Positions 22,126-33,990 of a stretch of 64,000 nucleotides of DNA are shown here, piece after piece. The stretch is from Mauremys mutica (lineage: Eukaryota; Chordata; Testudines; Geoemydidae): contig NC_059075.1 of NCBI RefSeq assembly GCF_020497125.1, forward strand, positions 106,059,222 to 106,123,221, given 5' to 3'. Each line of letters opens with the position of its first letter. Position 1 is the stretch's first letter. The position numbers were made by a program, and so were the translations under genes. Below the pieces are notes generated by a model. It worked only from the letters and a program-made list of their open reading frames with translations. It was not told the origin of the DNA and searched no databases.

Positions 22126-22597
22126 GGTGGGCTCTGCTGCTGCCTCCTCTGGGTTTTGAATAGGACCTAACGCAGTAGGCAACCTCAGAACATCAGGCCC
22201 TGCATGTGACTTGGACGGCCAAATGTCTATCTTCTCCTAGTTTGTGAATCACTGGGACTTAGGAAGGGCTAAGTATCTGGACACCTAGAGGGGGCAGCAG
22301 TGTGCATGCTCAGAGACAGAAACTTAGGTGCCTAGGGAACTATTACCTTGAATGTTTGGGCACTTACAGGGGTTGGGCAGGAGGTCTTGTGCATCACAAG
22401 GGAGCCAAAACTGAGTTTTAGAAATGTAAAATAGGGACTTAGGCACCTAGCTCCTTTTTTGCATGACCCCTAAGAGCCTGATCCAAGGCCTGTTGAAATT
22501 CATGAGAGTCTGTCCTCTGACTTCATTGGACTTCGGATCAAGCGCTATGAAAATAGCTGGTAGTACACACAGACTGAAGGCTCAAAGTCAGTTTTAT

Positions 22598-24420
22598 AGA
22601 ATCATAGAATTGTAGGGCTGGAAGGGACCTGATGAGGCCATCTAGTCCAGCCCCCGGTGCTGATGCTGAACCAAGTATTTCTAGACCATCTCTCACAGGA
22701 GTTTGTCCAACCTGTTGTGTTGGCTTACAATGCTTAGTTTACATTTGATAGAGAGGTACACATCTTACTTCCTGGCTGGAAGAAATCTGTTTTTCTCTTT
22801 GGTGGGTGACAGATTTCAAAACATATTTACAGCTCCTTAAATATCATTTACACATACATCTTATCAACATAAAAATGATCAGCATGATCCTGGATTTCAT
22901 TTAAGACCTCATGTGATATTCTGTATGGATAAATAGTCTGAAGGCAGTGTGTTAGACGTAGTGACTATCAGGCCAATTAAGAGTTGCTGGCACTCAACAG
23001 TGAACCCTTTGCCAGAAGACATCAATGGGACTCCGTGTCCCAGTGTCATCCGCACATTTTATAAGCATACTCTCCATCCAGTCAGCCAAGTCATTAATGA
23101 AAATGTTGAATACCACCAAACCCAGGACAGTCCTATGGGACCTCACTAGATATGTCCTCTCAGCTTCACAGCAAACCATTAATAACTGCTATTTAACTGG
23201 TCTTTCACCAAGTTGTGTACCCACCTTATAGTAAATTAATCTAGACAACGCATTTCCTAGTTTGCTTGTGAGACTATCCTATGGGACTGTGTCAAAAGCC
23301 TTACACAAAGCAACATGTATTATGTCTACTGTTCTCCTTCCTCCTCCCCCACCAATCCCTTAGACCGGTAACCCAGTGAAAGAAGTAAATTAGGTTGATT
23401 TAGCACGATCTGTTCTTAACAAATCCATGTTGGCTATTACCTTTTATCCTATTATCCTCTAGGTGTGTACAAATTTATTGTTTAGTAATGTATATCTTTC
23501 CAGGTATGAAAGTCAGACTAACTGGTCTATATTTCCCCAGGTCGTCTTTGTTCCCCTTTTTAAAGATAGGCACTTTATTCTGCCATTCTCTAGTCCATCT
23601 TTCATGAGCTCTTGAAGATAATCACTAATGGTTCCAAGATTGCTTCAGCTAGTTCCTTAAATACCCTAGTCTGAATTCTATCAGGCCAGCCCACTTGAAT
23701 ACATCTAAATTATTTAAATATTCTTTAACTTGTTCTTTCCCTAGTCCGGCTTGTGTTCCTCCCCCTTAGTGTTAAATTGTGACAAGATGCTTAAAACAAT
23801 ATTATCATTTTAGTGAAGTGTGAAGCAAAGTTAGACGTTAACTTCTCAGCCTTCTTTATGTAGTCTGTTATCTCTCTTACCCTGCTAAATAGTGGGCCTA
23901 CATTTTCCTTTGTCTTTCTCTTGCTATAATTTATTTATAGAACCTCTTCTTATCGCCTTTTATGTCTTTTTCTAAGTGTAACTCACCGAATCCCTTAGCC
24001 TTTTGGATTTCTCTCCTACATGCTCATGCTATTCTTTTGTACTCATCCTCAGTAATTTGATCATGTTTTCACTTTTTGTAGGATTCCTTTATGATTTTAA
24101 GCTCATTAAAGGGCTGATGATGGAGCCCTATCAGTATCTTACTTTTCTTCCTATCTTTCCTTCACATCAGGATACTTTGCTGTTGCATCTTTAATCTTGT
24201 CTCTTTGGGAAACTGCCAGCTCTCCTGAGCTCCTTTTTTCCCTTAGGTTTTCTTTCCATGGGGCCTTACCTACCAGTTCTCTGAGTGAGTAAACATTTGT
24301 TTTTTGAAGTCCAGTGTCCTTTTTCTGCTGCTCTCTCCTCCTTTTCTTTAGAATCATGAAATCTATCATTTGAAGACCACGTTCAGTCTTCTACCTTCAG
24401 ATTCCCAACCAATTCCTCTC
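22598..24420 (-). mobile_element. CR1-like LINE tract, copy 1, degraded
   Basis: The left edge AGAATCATAGAATTGTAGGG is the inverse of a CR1 3' end. The minus-strand translation at 22994-23179 gives [20 protein letters not shown], the CR1 RT motif region after the active site. Further minus-strand relics run to about 24370. Stops and frameshifts are frequent. A near-identical copy is at 35184-36985, arising by duplication. Confidence 0.7.
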
Positions 24421-24447
24421 AGCTTTTCAGTTTCAAGTCTAAAATAA

Positions 24448-25622
24448 CAGGTTTCAGTGTTAGCCATGTTAGTCTGTATTAGCAAAAAAAAAAAAAAGCC
24501 ACCAAAAAAACGAGGAGTCCTTGTTAGAGACTAACAAATTTATTTGGGCATAAGCTATCGTGGGCTAGAACCCACTTCATCAGATGTATGAAGTAAAAAA
24601 ATACAGGAGCAGGTATCAATACATGAAAGGATGGGGGTTGCTTTACCAAGTGTTAGGTCAGTAGTTAGGTTAGGTCAGGTCACCTACTACAAGACAGGTC
24701 CAACAAAGAAAGTTACAGAACACCACTACCTGCCACCTACAGCCCCCAACTAAAACCTCCCCAGCGCATCATCAAGGATCTACAACCTATCCTGAAGGAC
24801 GATCCCTCACTCTCACAGACCTTGGGAGACAGGCCAGTACTCGCTTCCAGACAGCCCCCAGCCTGAACCAGCAACTACACACCACACAACAAAAACACTA
24901 ACCCAGGAACCAAACCCTGCTGCAAACCCCGGTGCCAACTCTATCCACATATCTGTTCAAGGGACACCATCATAGGTCCTAATCACATCAGCCATACCAT
25001 CTGGGGCTTGTTCGCCTGCACATCTACCAATGTGATATGTGCCAGCAATGCCCCTCTGTCATGTACATTGGCCAAACTGGACAGTCTCTACGCAAAAGAA
25101 TAAATGGACACATCTGACATCAGGAATCATAACATTAAAAAACCAGTAGGAGAACACTTCAATCTCTCTGGTCACTCAATAACAGACCTCAAAGTAGCAA
25201 TTCTTCAACAACAAAAAACTTCAAAAACAGACTCCAACGTGAATCTGCAGAACTGGAATTAATTTGCAAACTAGATACCATCAGATTAGGCCTGAATAAA
25301 TATGGGGAGTGGATGGGTTATTACGAAACCTAAACTTAATTTCCCCAATTCTAATTTCTCCCTACTGTTACTCAAACCTTCTTGTCAACTGACTGTAATG
25401 GGCCACTCTCTAACCACTTCAAAAGTTATTTTTCCTCCCTTAATATCCTGCTGTAAATTGTTTTATCTTGTTAGATTGACTTAACACTTGGTAAAGCAAC
25501 CCCCATCCTTTCATATATTTATACCTGCTCCTGTATCTTTTACTTCATACATCTGATGAAGTTGGTTCTAGCCCATGAAAGCTTATGTCCAAATAAATTT
25601 GTTAATCTCTAAGTTGCCACAA
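24448..25622 (+). mobile_element. Penelope-like element remnant, copy 2
   Basis: Same family as copy 1, but with the longer left end starting ACAGGTTTCAGTGTTAGCCA. The GIY-YIG region is frameshifted by loss of 2 bases (GGACACATCTGAC against GGACACAAATCTGAC in the others). The right flank matches that of copies 1 and 3. Confidence 0.75.
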
Positions 25623-26664
25623 GTCTAAAATGGTTGCCCTGCCCCCAGTTACTTCCTTCAGCTTCTGACATGAGAAATTGTCCCCAGTACATCACAAGAC
25701 TTTATAGGATATTTTGTATTTTGCCATGTTAATTTTCCAACAGATGTCTGAGTAGTTAAAGTCTTCCATTACTTGTGTTTTGGTTATTTCTGTTGTTTGT
25801 TCTATAAATGCCTCATCTACCTCCTCATCCTGATTAGTGGTCTATAGTAGACCCCTAGCATGATATTGCCAGTTGTTTATTCCCCTCTTTTATTGTCACC
25901 CAGAGACTTTCTACTGGTCTGCCTGTCACCTCCTTGTGGACCTCAGTACGAGTGTAAATATTCTTGATGTATAAGGCAATGCCCCCTCCTTATGTTGTTA
26001 CACTGTATGTGCAAGCTAGTCTAGCCGGTCCTCCACAGTGGAGTAACCTGCAGTGATATATGGGGATTCACAGCAGGTTGAACAACAGAAACTCATTATA
26101 GCAGTAGAATAAATTCACATTCTCTGGACCATGAAAAAGAAAAGAACAAAATATGGGCCCGCCAGTCCAATGGGCCCATTGTAACTTTATCCCACATGAT
26201 GTGAAAAATGCCGGTTTTATTTGTGCAAATGTCAAAACGGTTCTTGGAAATTTACAAACCTATTTGTTTTATTGTCTCACAGTGATTCCACAAGTTAACT
26301 ATGTTGCATACAAGAAATTGTTTTTTAAATGCAATTCTAATAACTTCATTTTTTATTTCATCACATGCCCTCTTGTCCTGTATCATGGAAAGGATAAATA
26401 CATACATTTCCTGCCGTACAATAACAACAATAAATTCCCTGAAACCATGTTAGACTACAACACTGTGACTAATGTATAACATGGACAAGAAGCCAAATGA
26501 TGCATTGTAACTGACTTACGACTAATCTGAATTAGGAAATGGACAGAGATACATTTTCAGATTTATATTGCCAAATATAAGCACTATTTTTTCCTTAGAT
26601 ACTGTTTCTTTTTTTAGAAAGTATTCCTGGTCTGGTATCAATAACTGTATTTTTCCTCCAACAG

Positions 26665-26938
26665 CTCCGAGTCCCAGTTTGTAACATTCAAGTTATAAAT
26701 CTTGGTACAAGACAATTAAATTTAACCTTGCAAAACAATGAAATTGTTGCTTCTGAGTACACCCATAGGATTGACATCATTTCAGAAAATGATACTTCTT
26801 ATGCTACCAACCAAACATTCCAAACCACATATGTGGTAATTAAATTATTGGAGCCTGGTATTTTCTGTACATTTGAAATATTTCCTTTAGCAGCAGATAA
26901 GACTGAAGGACACCCAAACAGAACAAGCACATATACAA
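26665..26938 (+). pseudogene. PTPRJ: FN3 pseudoexon X2
   Basis: 274 nt with the same extra base and the same GC in place of the donor GT as X1. If entered in phase 1 it reads into TAA within the first seven codons. Only a few bases differ from X3 and X4. Confidence 0.75.
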
Positions 26939-27096
26939 GCGCATATATTTGAAATGTTCATTTTTTTAAAGGTACCTTTTCTCCCAATATCTCTGTTAAT
27001 AATGTTTAAGAATTTTGCTGGAGGGTGGTCCTACACGTTTTCCTAAATACTACTCTCTCTCTAAAAATGTATGTGTTTTTGTTTCTCCCCAAACAG

Positions 27097-27369
27097 AGCC
27101 CAGTCCAGTTTCTGACATCCAGGCCACAAATGTCAGCACAGAACAAGTGACCTTAACATGGAAAAACAATGACACTGCTGCTCCTAATTACACATATGTG
27201 ATATCCACTGATGGGAATGGAATTTCGCCTACTCGGAACCAAACCTCCCAAAACAAAACTGCTGTAATTCGGGGATTACAGCCTGGTACCCTTTATAACT
27301 TCACAATAGTTCCACTAGCAGCGGATAACATGACTGAAGGAGACCCAAAAGTCATACACATCTATACAA
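27097..27369 (+). CDS. PTPRJ: PTPRJ FN3 exon Y2
   Basis: Intact 273-nt FN3 exon with acceptor TTTCTCCCCAAACAG and donor A|GTAAGT, phase 1 on both sides. Diagnostic differences are NVST for NIGT in the A-B region, Lys for Glu in TWKNND (shared with Y3 and Y4), and VISTDGNG (shared only with Y1). The tail EGDPKVIHIYTS matches Y4, Y5 and Y6. NVS and NKT add sequons beyond those in Y1. Predicted to add one extracellular, heavily glycosylated FN3 domain. Confidence 0.82.
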
Positions 27370-28273
27370 GTAAGTAATAGAAAGATACAGTACATGTTGC
27401 TTACAATTAAATACACTCTTTCTTTTCTTTATTACCCCTTCCCCCAAGTTATGTGTATTCGTTTATGTAATAAAAATACTCCATATTGTCATCTTGTCTC
27501 CTCTTATGTGCTCCAGCCTTTCCATTTCTGTTAGAATAAAAGTTTGGCTGTGAAAGCATGTGAGATTATCAAATCACTGATTGGAAATTAGCTCATTTTT
27601 CATTCTGAATATTTCAGACGTGGAACCAATGTCCTGTTCACCAGAAGGGCCCATTACTGGCATCTGGCCAAGCTCTGCTCAGCACAAACCTAAATGATAC
27701 TGGTGCTCAAAGTATATCTAAACCTGGAGCTTGGGGGTGTGATTCCCAGCTCAAGGAGACATGCTTGCATGCTAAAAGCAGAGTGTAGCCATGGTGGTGA
27801 GAGCGGCAGGATGGTCTAGCTGTCCTGAGTATGTGCCTATGGTCTTTAATGGGCATGTACTCAGGGTGGCTAGGCGATTCCTCTACCAGTGCTGCCATGG
27901 CTACACACTTTTTTAGTGTGCTAGCTCAATGAGAGCTAGTACACGTATGTCTCCTTGAGCTGGGAATCACACTTCCGGCTCTCAGTGTAGACATCTGCTA
28001 AGACACATCTTTGTTCTTCTAATGCTGAGGCTGGTGGAGTGCAGTTGAGTTCCACCACAACCTAGAGCAGCTTAAGGGTTGTACCAAGGGCTAGATTTTC
28101 AAAGGTATTCAGGCACATAAAGATGCAGATAGGTGCCTAATGGGATTTTTTATGCACCTTATCTGCATCTTTAGGTGTCTAAATACCTTTGAACGTTTAG
28201 CCCTAAATTCCTCTGGCAGTAGTGGCCCCTATGAAGCATTTTGCCAGCTGGGGATCACTCAAGTGCAGGACCT

Positions 28274-28606
28274 TAGGGCTGCCCAGAAGATTCAGGGGGC
28301 CTGGAGTCTTCGGCGGCGGGTCCCAGGGCGGAAGGACCCCCCCGCCGTCGAAGACCTGCCCCGGGACCCGCTGCCGAAGTGCCGGAAGGACCCCCCGCCA
28401 CAGGTCTTCGGGGCACTTCGGCGATGGGTCCCAGGGCGGAAGGCGCTCCTGCCGCCGAATTGCCACCGACGACGCGGAGTGGAAGAAGCTCCGGGGGTCC
28501 GGGCCCCGCGAGAGTTTTCCGGGGCCCCCGGAGCGAGTGAAAGACCTCGCTCCAGAGACACCAAAAAACTCTCGTGGGGGCCTCTGCCGGGCCCGGAGCC
28601 TGGGGC
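28274..28606. mobile_element. CAGGGC-type hAT MITE, truncated (after Y2)
   Basis: Left end intact with flank CAGGACCT (28266-28273). The right end is lost where the next 2.36-kb copy begins. Confidence 0.8.
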
Positions 28607-29023
28607 AAATTTACAAACCTATTTGTTTTATTGTCTCACAGTGATTCCACAAGTTAACTATGTTGCATACAAGAAATTGTTTTTTAAATGCAATTCTAAT
28701 AACTTCATTTTTTATTTCATCACATGCCCTCTTGTCCTGTATCATGGAAAGGATAAATAAATACATTTCCTGCCGTACAATAACAACAATAAATTCCCTG
28801 AAACCATGTTAGACTACAACACTGTGACTAATGTATAACATGGACAAGAAGCCAAATGATGCATTGTAACTGACTTACAACTAATCTGAATTAGGAAATG
28901 GACAGAGATACATTTTCAGATTTATATTGCCAAATATAAGCACTATTTTTTCCTTAGATACTGTTTCTTTTTTTAGAAAGTATTCCTGGTCTGGTATCAA
29001 TAACTGTATTTTTCCTCCAACAG

Positions 29024-29297
29024 CTCCGAGTCCCAGTTTGTAACATTCAAGTTATAAATCTTGGTACAAGACAATTAAATTTAACCTTGCAAAACAATGA
29101 AATTGTTGCTTCTGAGTACACCCATAGGATTGACATCATTTCAGAAAATGATACTTCTTATGCTACCAACCAAACATTCCAAACCACATATGTGGTAATT
29201 AAATTATTAGAGCCTGGTATTTTCTGTACATTTGAAATATTTCCTTTAGCAGCAGATAAGACTGAAGGACACCCAAACAGAACAAGCACATATACAA
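29024..29297 (+). pseudogene. PTPRJ: FN3 pseudoexon X3
   Basis: 274 nt with the same two lesions as X1 and X2. Confidence 0.75.
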
Positions 29298-29455
29298 GCG
29301 CATATATTTGAAATGTTCATTTTTTTAAAGGTACCTTTTCTCCCAATATCTCTGTTAATAATGTTTAAGAATTTTGCTGGAGGGTGATCCTACATGTTTT
29401 CCTAAATACTACTCGCTCTCTAAAAATGTATGTGTTTTTGTTTTTCCCCAAACAG

Positions 29456-29728
29456 AGCCCAGTCCAGTTTCTGACATCCAGGCCACAAATATCGGCACAG
29501 AACAAGTGACCTTAACATGGAAAAACAATGACACTGCTGCTCCTAATTACACATATGTGATATACACTGATGGGAATGGAATTTCGCCTACTCGGAACCA
29601 AACCTCCCAAAACAAAACTGCTGTAATTCGGGGATTACAGCCTGGTACCCTTTATAACTTCACAATAGTTCCACTAGCAGCGGATAACATGACTAAAGGA
29701 GACCCAGAATTCAAACACATCTATACAA
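29456..29728 (+). CDS. PTPRJ: PTPRJ FN3 exon Y3
   Basis: Intact 273-nt FN3 exon, acceptor TTTTTCCCCAAACAG, donor A|GTAAGT, phase 1 on both sides. It carries TWKNND and VIYTDGNG. The end is KGDPEFKHIYTS, where Lys and KHI resemble Y1 rather than its tandem neighbours, and EF is private. This mosaic suggests gene conversion or unequal exchange. Otherwise equivalent to Y4. Confidence 0.82.
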
Positions 29729-30631
29729 GTAAGTAATAGAAAGATACAGTACATGTTGCTTACAATTAAATACACTCTTTCTTTTCTCTATTACCCCTTC
29801 CCCCAAGTTATGTGTATTCGTTTATGTAATAAAAATACTCCATATTGTCATCTTGTCTCCTCTTATGTGCTCCAGCCTTTACGTTTCTGTTAGAATAAAA
29901 GTTTGGCTGTGAAAGCATGTGAGATTATCAAATCACTGATTGGAAATTAGCTCATTTTTCATTCTGAATATTTCAGACGTGGAACCAATGTCCTGTTCAC
30001 CAGGAGGGCCCATTACTGGCATCTGGCCAAGCTCTGCTCAGCACAAACCTAATGATACTGGTGCTCAAAGTATATCTAAACCTGGAGCTGGGGTGTGTGA
30101 TTCCCAGCTCAAGGAGACATGCTTGCATGCTAAAAGCAGAGTGTAGCCATGGTGGTGAGAGCGGCAGTATGGTCTAGCTGTCCTGAGTATGTGCCTATGG
30201 TCTTTAATAGGCATGTACTCAGGGTGGCTAGGCGATTCCTCTACCAGTGCTGCCATGGCTACACACTTTTTTAGTGTGCTAGCTCAATGAGCGCTAGTAC
30301 ACGTATGTCTCCTTGAGCTGGGAATCACACTTCCGGCTCTCAGTGTAGACATCTGCTAAGACACATCTTTGTTCTTCTAATGCTGAGGCTGGTGGAGTGC
30401 AGTTGAGTTCCACCACAACCTAGAGCAGCTTAAGGGTTGTACCAAGGGCTAGATTTTCAAAGGTATTCAGGCACGTAAAGATGCAGATAGGTGCCTAATG
30501 GGATTTTTTATGCACCTTATCTGCATCTTTAGGTGTCTAAATACCTTTGAACGTTTAGCCCTAAATTCCTCTGGCAGTAGTGGCCCCTATGAAGCATTTT
30601 GCCAGCTGGGGATCACTCAAGTGCAGGACCT

Positions 30632-30967
30632 TAGGGCTGCCCAGAAGATTCAGGGGGCCTGGAGTCTTCGGCGGCGGGTCCCAGGGCGGAAGGACCCCCC
30701 CCCCGCCGTCGAAGACCTGCCCCGGAACCCGCTGCCGAAGTGCCGGAAGGACCCCCCGCCACAGGTCTTCGGGGCACTTCGGCGATGGGTCCCAGGGCGG
30801 AAGGCGCTCCCGCCGCCGAATTGCCACCGACGACGCGGAGTGGAAGAAGCTCCGGGGGTCCGGGCCCCGCGAGAGTTTTCCGGGGCCCCCGGAGCGAGTG
30901 AAAGACCATGCTCCAGGGACCCCAAAAAACTCTCGTGGGGGCCTCTGCCGGGCCCGGAGCCTGGGGC
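30632..30967. mobile_element. CAGGGC-type hAT MITE, truncated (after Y3)
   Basis: Left end intact with flank CAGGACCT (30624-30631), cut at the same position as the copy after Y2. Confidence 0.8.
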
Positions 30968-31384
30968 AAATTTACAAACCTATTTGTTTTATTGTCTCAC
31001 AGTGATTCCACAAGTTAACTATGTTGCATACAAGAAATGTTTTTTTAAATGCAATTCTAATAACTTCATTTTTTATTTCATCACATGCCCTCTTGTCCTG
31101 TATCATGGAAAGGATAAATACATACATTTCCTGCCGTACAATAACAACAATAAATTCCCTGAAACCATGTTAGACTACAACACTGTGACTAATGTATAAC
31201 ATGGACAAGAAGCCAAATGATGCATTGTAACTGACTTACGACTAATCTGAATTAGGAAATGGACAGAGATACATTTTCAGATTTATATTGCCAAATATAA
31301 GCACTATTTTTTCCTTAGATACTGTTTCTTTTTTTAGAAAGTATTCCTGGTCTGGTATCAATAACTGTATTTTTCCTCCAACAG

Positions 31385-31658
31385 CTCCGAGTCCCAGTTT
31401 GTAACATTCAAGTTATAAATCTTGGTACAAGACAATTAAATTTAACCTTGCAAAACAATGAAATTGTTGCTTCTGAGTACACCCATAGGATTGACATCAT
31501 TTCAGAAAATGATACTTCTTATGCTACCAACCAAACATTCCAAACCACATATGTGGTAATTAAATTATTAGAGCCTGGTATTTTCTGTACATTTGAAATA
31601 TTTCCTTTAGCAGCAGATAAGACTGAAGGACACCCAAACAGAACAAGCACATATACAA
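31385..31658 (+). pseudogene. PTPRJ: FN3 pseudoexon X4
   Basis: 274 nt with the same acceptor-proximal extra base and GT-to-GC donor loss. Confidence 0.75.
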
Positions 31659-31816
31659 GCGCATATATTTGAAATGTTCATTTTTTTAAAGGTACCTTTT
31701 CTCCCAATATCTCTGTTAATAATGTTTAAGAATTTTGCTGGAGGGTGATCCTACATGTTTTCCTAAATACTACTCGCTCTCTAAAAATGTATGTGTTTTT
31801 GTTTTTCCCCAAACAG

Positions 31817-32089
31817 AGCCCAGTCCAGTTTCTGACATCCAGGCCACAAATATCGGCACAGAACAAGTGACCTTAACATGGAAAAACAATGACACTGCTG
31901 CTCCTAATTACACATATGTGATATACACTGATGGGAATGGAATTTCGCCTACTCGGAACCAAACCTCCCAAAACAAAACTGCTGTAATTCGGGGATTACA
32001 GCCTGGTACCCTTTATAACTTCACAATAGTTCCACTAGCAGCGGATAACATGACTGAAGGAGACCCAAAAGTCATACACATCTATACAA
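31817..32089 (+). CDS. PTPRJ: PTPRJ FN3 exon Y4
   Basis: Intact 273-nt FN3 exon, phase 1 on both sides, acceptor TTTTTCCCCAAACAG, donor A|GTAAGT. It carries TWKNND, VIYTDGNG, GLQPGTLYNFTIVPLAADN and the tail EGDPKVIHIYTS. It is close to a consensus of all Y copies. No stop or indel. Confidence 0.82.
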
Positions 32090-32993
32090 GTAAGTAATAG
32101 AAAGATACAGTACATGTTGCTTACAATTAAATACACTCTTTCTTTTCTTTATTACCCCTTCCCCCAAGTTATGTGTATTCGTTTATGTAATAAAAATACT
32201 CCATATTGTCATCTTGTCTCCTCTTATGTGCTCCAGCCTTTCCATTTCTGTTAGAATAAAAGTTTGGCTGTGAAAGCATGTGAGATTATCAAATCACTGA
32301 TTGGAAATTAGCTCATTTTTCATTCTGAATATTTCAGACGTGGAACCAATGTCCTGTTCACCAGGAGGGCCCATTACTGGCATCTGGCCAAGCTCTGCTC
32401 AGCACAAACCTAAATGATACTGGTGCTCAAAGTATATCTAAACCTGGAGCTTGGGGGTGTGATTCCCAGCTCAAGGAGACATGCTTGCATGCTAAAAGCA
32501 GAGTGTAGCCATGGTGGTGAGAGCGGCAGGATGGTCTAGCTGTCCTGAGTATGTGCCTATGGTCTTTAATGGGCGTGTACTCAGGGTGGCTAGGCGATTC
32601 CTCTACCAGTGCTGCCATGGCTACACACTTTTTTAGTGTGCTAGCTCAATGAGAGCTAGTACACGTATGTCTCCTTGAGCTGGGAATCACACTTCCGGCT
32701 CTCAGTGTAGACATCTGCTAAGACACATCTTTGTTCTTCTAATGCTGAGGCTGGTGGAGTGCAGTTGAGTTCCACCACAACCTAGAGCAGCTTAAGGGTT
32801 GTACCAAGGGCTAGATTTTCAAAGGTATTCAGGCACGTAAAGATGCAGATAGGTGCCTAATGGGATTTTTTATGCACCTTATCTGCATCTTTAGGTGTCT
32901 AAATACCTTTGAACGTTTAGCCCTAAATTCCTCTGGCAGTAGTGGCCCCTATGAAGCATTTTGCCAGCTGGGGATCACTCAAGTGCAGGACCT

Positions 32994-33363
32994 TAGGGCT
33001 GCCCAGAAGATTCAGGGGGCCTGGAGTCTTCAGCGGCGGGTCCCAGGGCGGAAGGACCCCCCCGCCGTCGAAGACCTGCCCCGGGACCCGCTGCCGAAGT
33101 GCCGGAAGGACCCCCCGCCACAGGTCTTTGGGGCACTTCGGCGATGGGTCCCAGGGCGGAAGGCGCTCCCGCCGCCGAATTGCCACCGACGACGCGGAGT
33201 GGAAGAAGCTCCGGGGGTCCGGGCCCCGCGAGAGTTTTCCGGGGCCCCCGGAGCGAGTGAAAGACCATGCTCCAGGGACCCCAAAAAACTCTCGTGGGGG
33301 CCTCTGCCGGGCCCGGAGCCTGGGGCAAATTGCTCCACTTGCCCCCCGCTCTGGGCGGCCCTG
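32994..33363. mobile_element. CAGGGC-type hAT MITE, complete (after Y4)
   Basis: Full-length copy with flanks CAGGACCT (32986-32993) and CAAGACCT (33364-33371). Confidence 0.82.
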
Positions 33364-33678
33364 CAAGACCTCTGTCATACCACTACACTTGAAAGAGATA
33401 AGGGGGCAGATGGGGCACTGGATGGGTAGCATAGAGACACCTATGCCAGTTCAGTCCCCACAGGAGTTTCCCTAAGCCTGGGGATCCCAGCTATGTATTT
33501 TTAGCCCATGCTGAAGTCTGTGCCCCTGCATCTACACTGCTATTTTTAGCTGTGCTAGTGTGGGTATGTTTATCCATGCTGCAATCACACCTCTGATTGC
33601 AGTGTAGACATATACCCTAAAATGAAGTAGACTAGATGTGGAGATAATGATGAAAGAAAAAAGGGATATGTCCTAGAG

Positions 33679-33990
33679 CAGGGGTTGGCAACCTTTCAGA
33701 AGTGGTGTGCCGAGTCTTCATTTATTCACTCTAATTTAAGGTTTCGTGTGCCAGTCATACATTTTAACATTTTCAGAAGGGCTCTTTCTATAAGTCTATA
33801 ATATATAAACAAAGCTATTATTGTATATAAAGTAAATAAAGTTTTTAAAATATTTAAGAAGCTTCAATTAAAATTAAATTAAAATGCAGAGCCCCCCGGA
33901 CCGGTGACCAGGACGCAGGCAGTGTGAGTGCCACTGAAAATCAGCTTGTGTGCCGCCTTTGGCACGCGTGCCATACGTTGCCTACCTCTG
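33679..33990. mobile_element. hAT-like MITE, duplicate of the 21080 copy
   Basis: Flanks TCCTAGAG and TCCTAGAA are the same as at 21080-21390, so this copy arose by segmental duplication, not by a new insertion. Confidence 0.82.

Larger units (their letters stand above)
15192..24447. repeat. Tandem duplication unit 1 (about 9.3 kb)
   Basis: This unit holds Penelope copy 1, an intronic spacer, exons X1 and Y1, MITEs, a segment private to this unit (about 19441-20885), a hAT MITE and a CR1 tract. Y1 to Y2 spacing is 9320 bp. Confidence 0.8.
26248..28606. repeat. 2.36-kb tandem repeat, copy a (X2/Y2)
   Basis: First of three direct copies. It starts within intron sequence at AAATTTACAAACC and ends inside the CAGGGC MITE at GGGGC, where the next copy begins at the shared AAATT. 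Confidence 0.9.
28607..30967. repeat. 2.36-kb tandem repeat, copy b (X3/Y3)
   Basis: Second direct copy, 2361 bp, with junctions identical to copy a. Confidence 0.9.
30968..33326. repeat. 2.36-kb tandem repeat, copy c (X4/Y4)
   Basis: Third direct copy. Here the MITE continues past the AAATT junction to its natural right end, so this is the copy that retains the original downstream boundary. Confidence 0.9.

Noticed and set aside
18820..33432. Recurrent 100-230 codon frames starting MGFFMHLICIF and their antisense partners in each unit.
   Set aside because: They run across a palindromic MITE and the GC-rich CAGGGC MITE and into intron. They are repeated only because the unit is repeated, with no splice or domain support.
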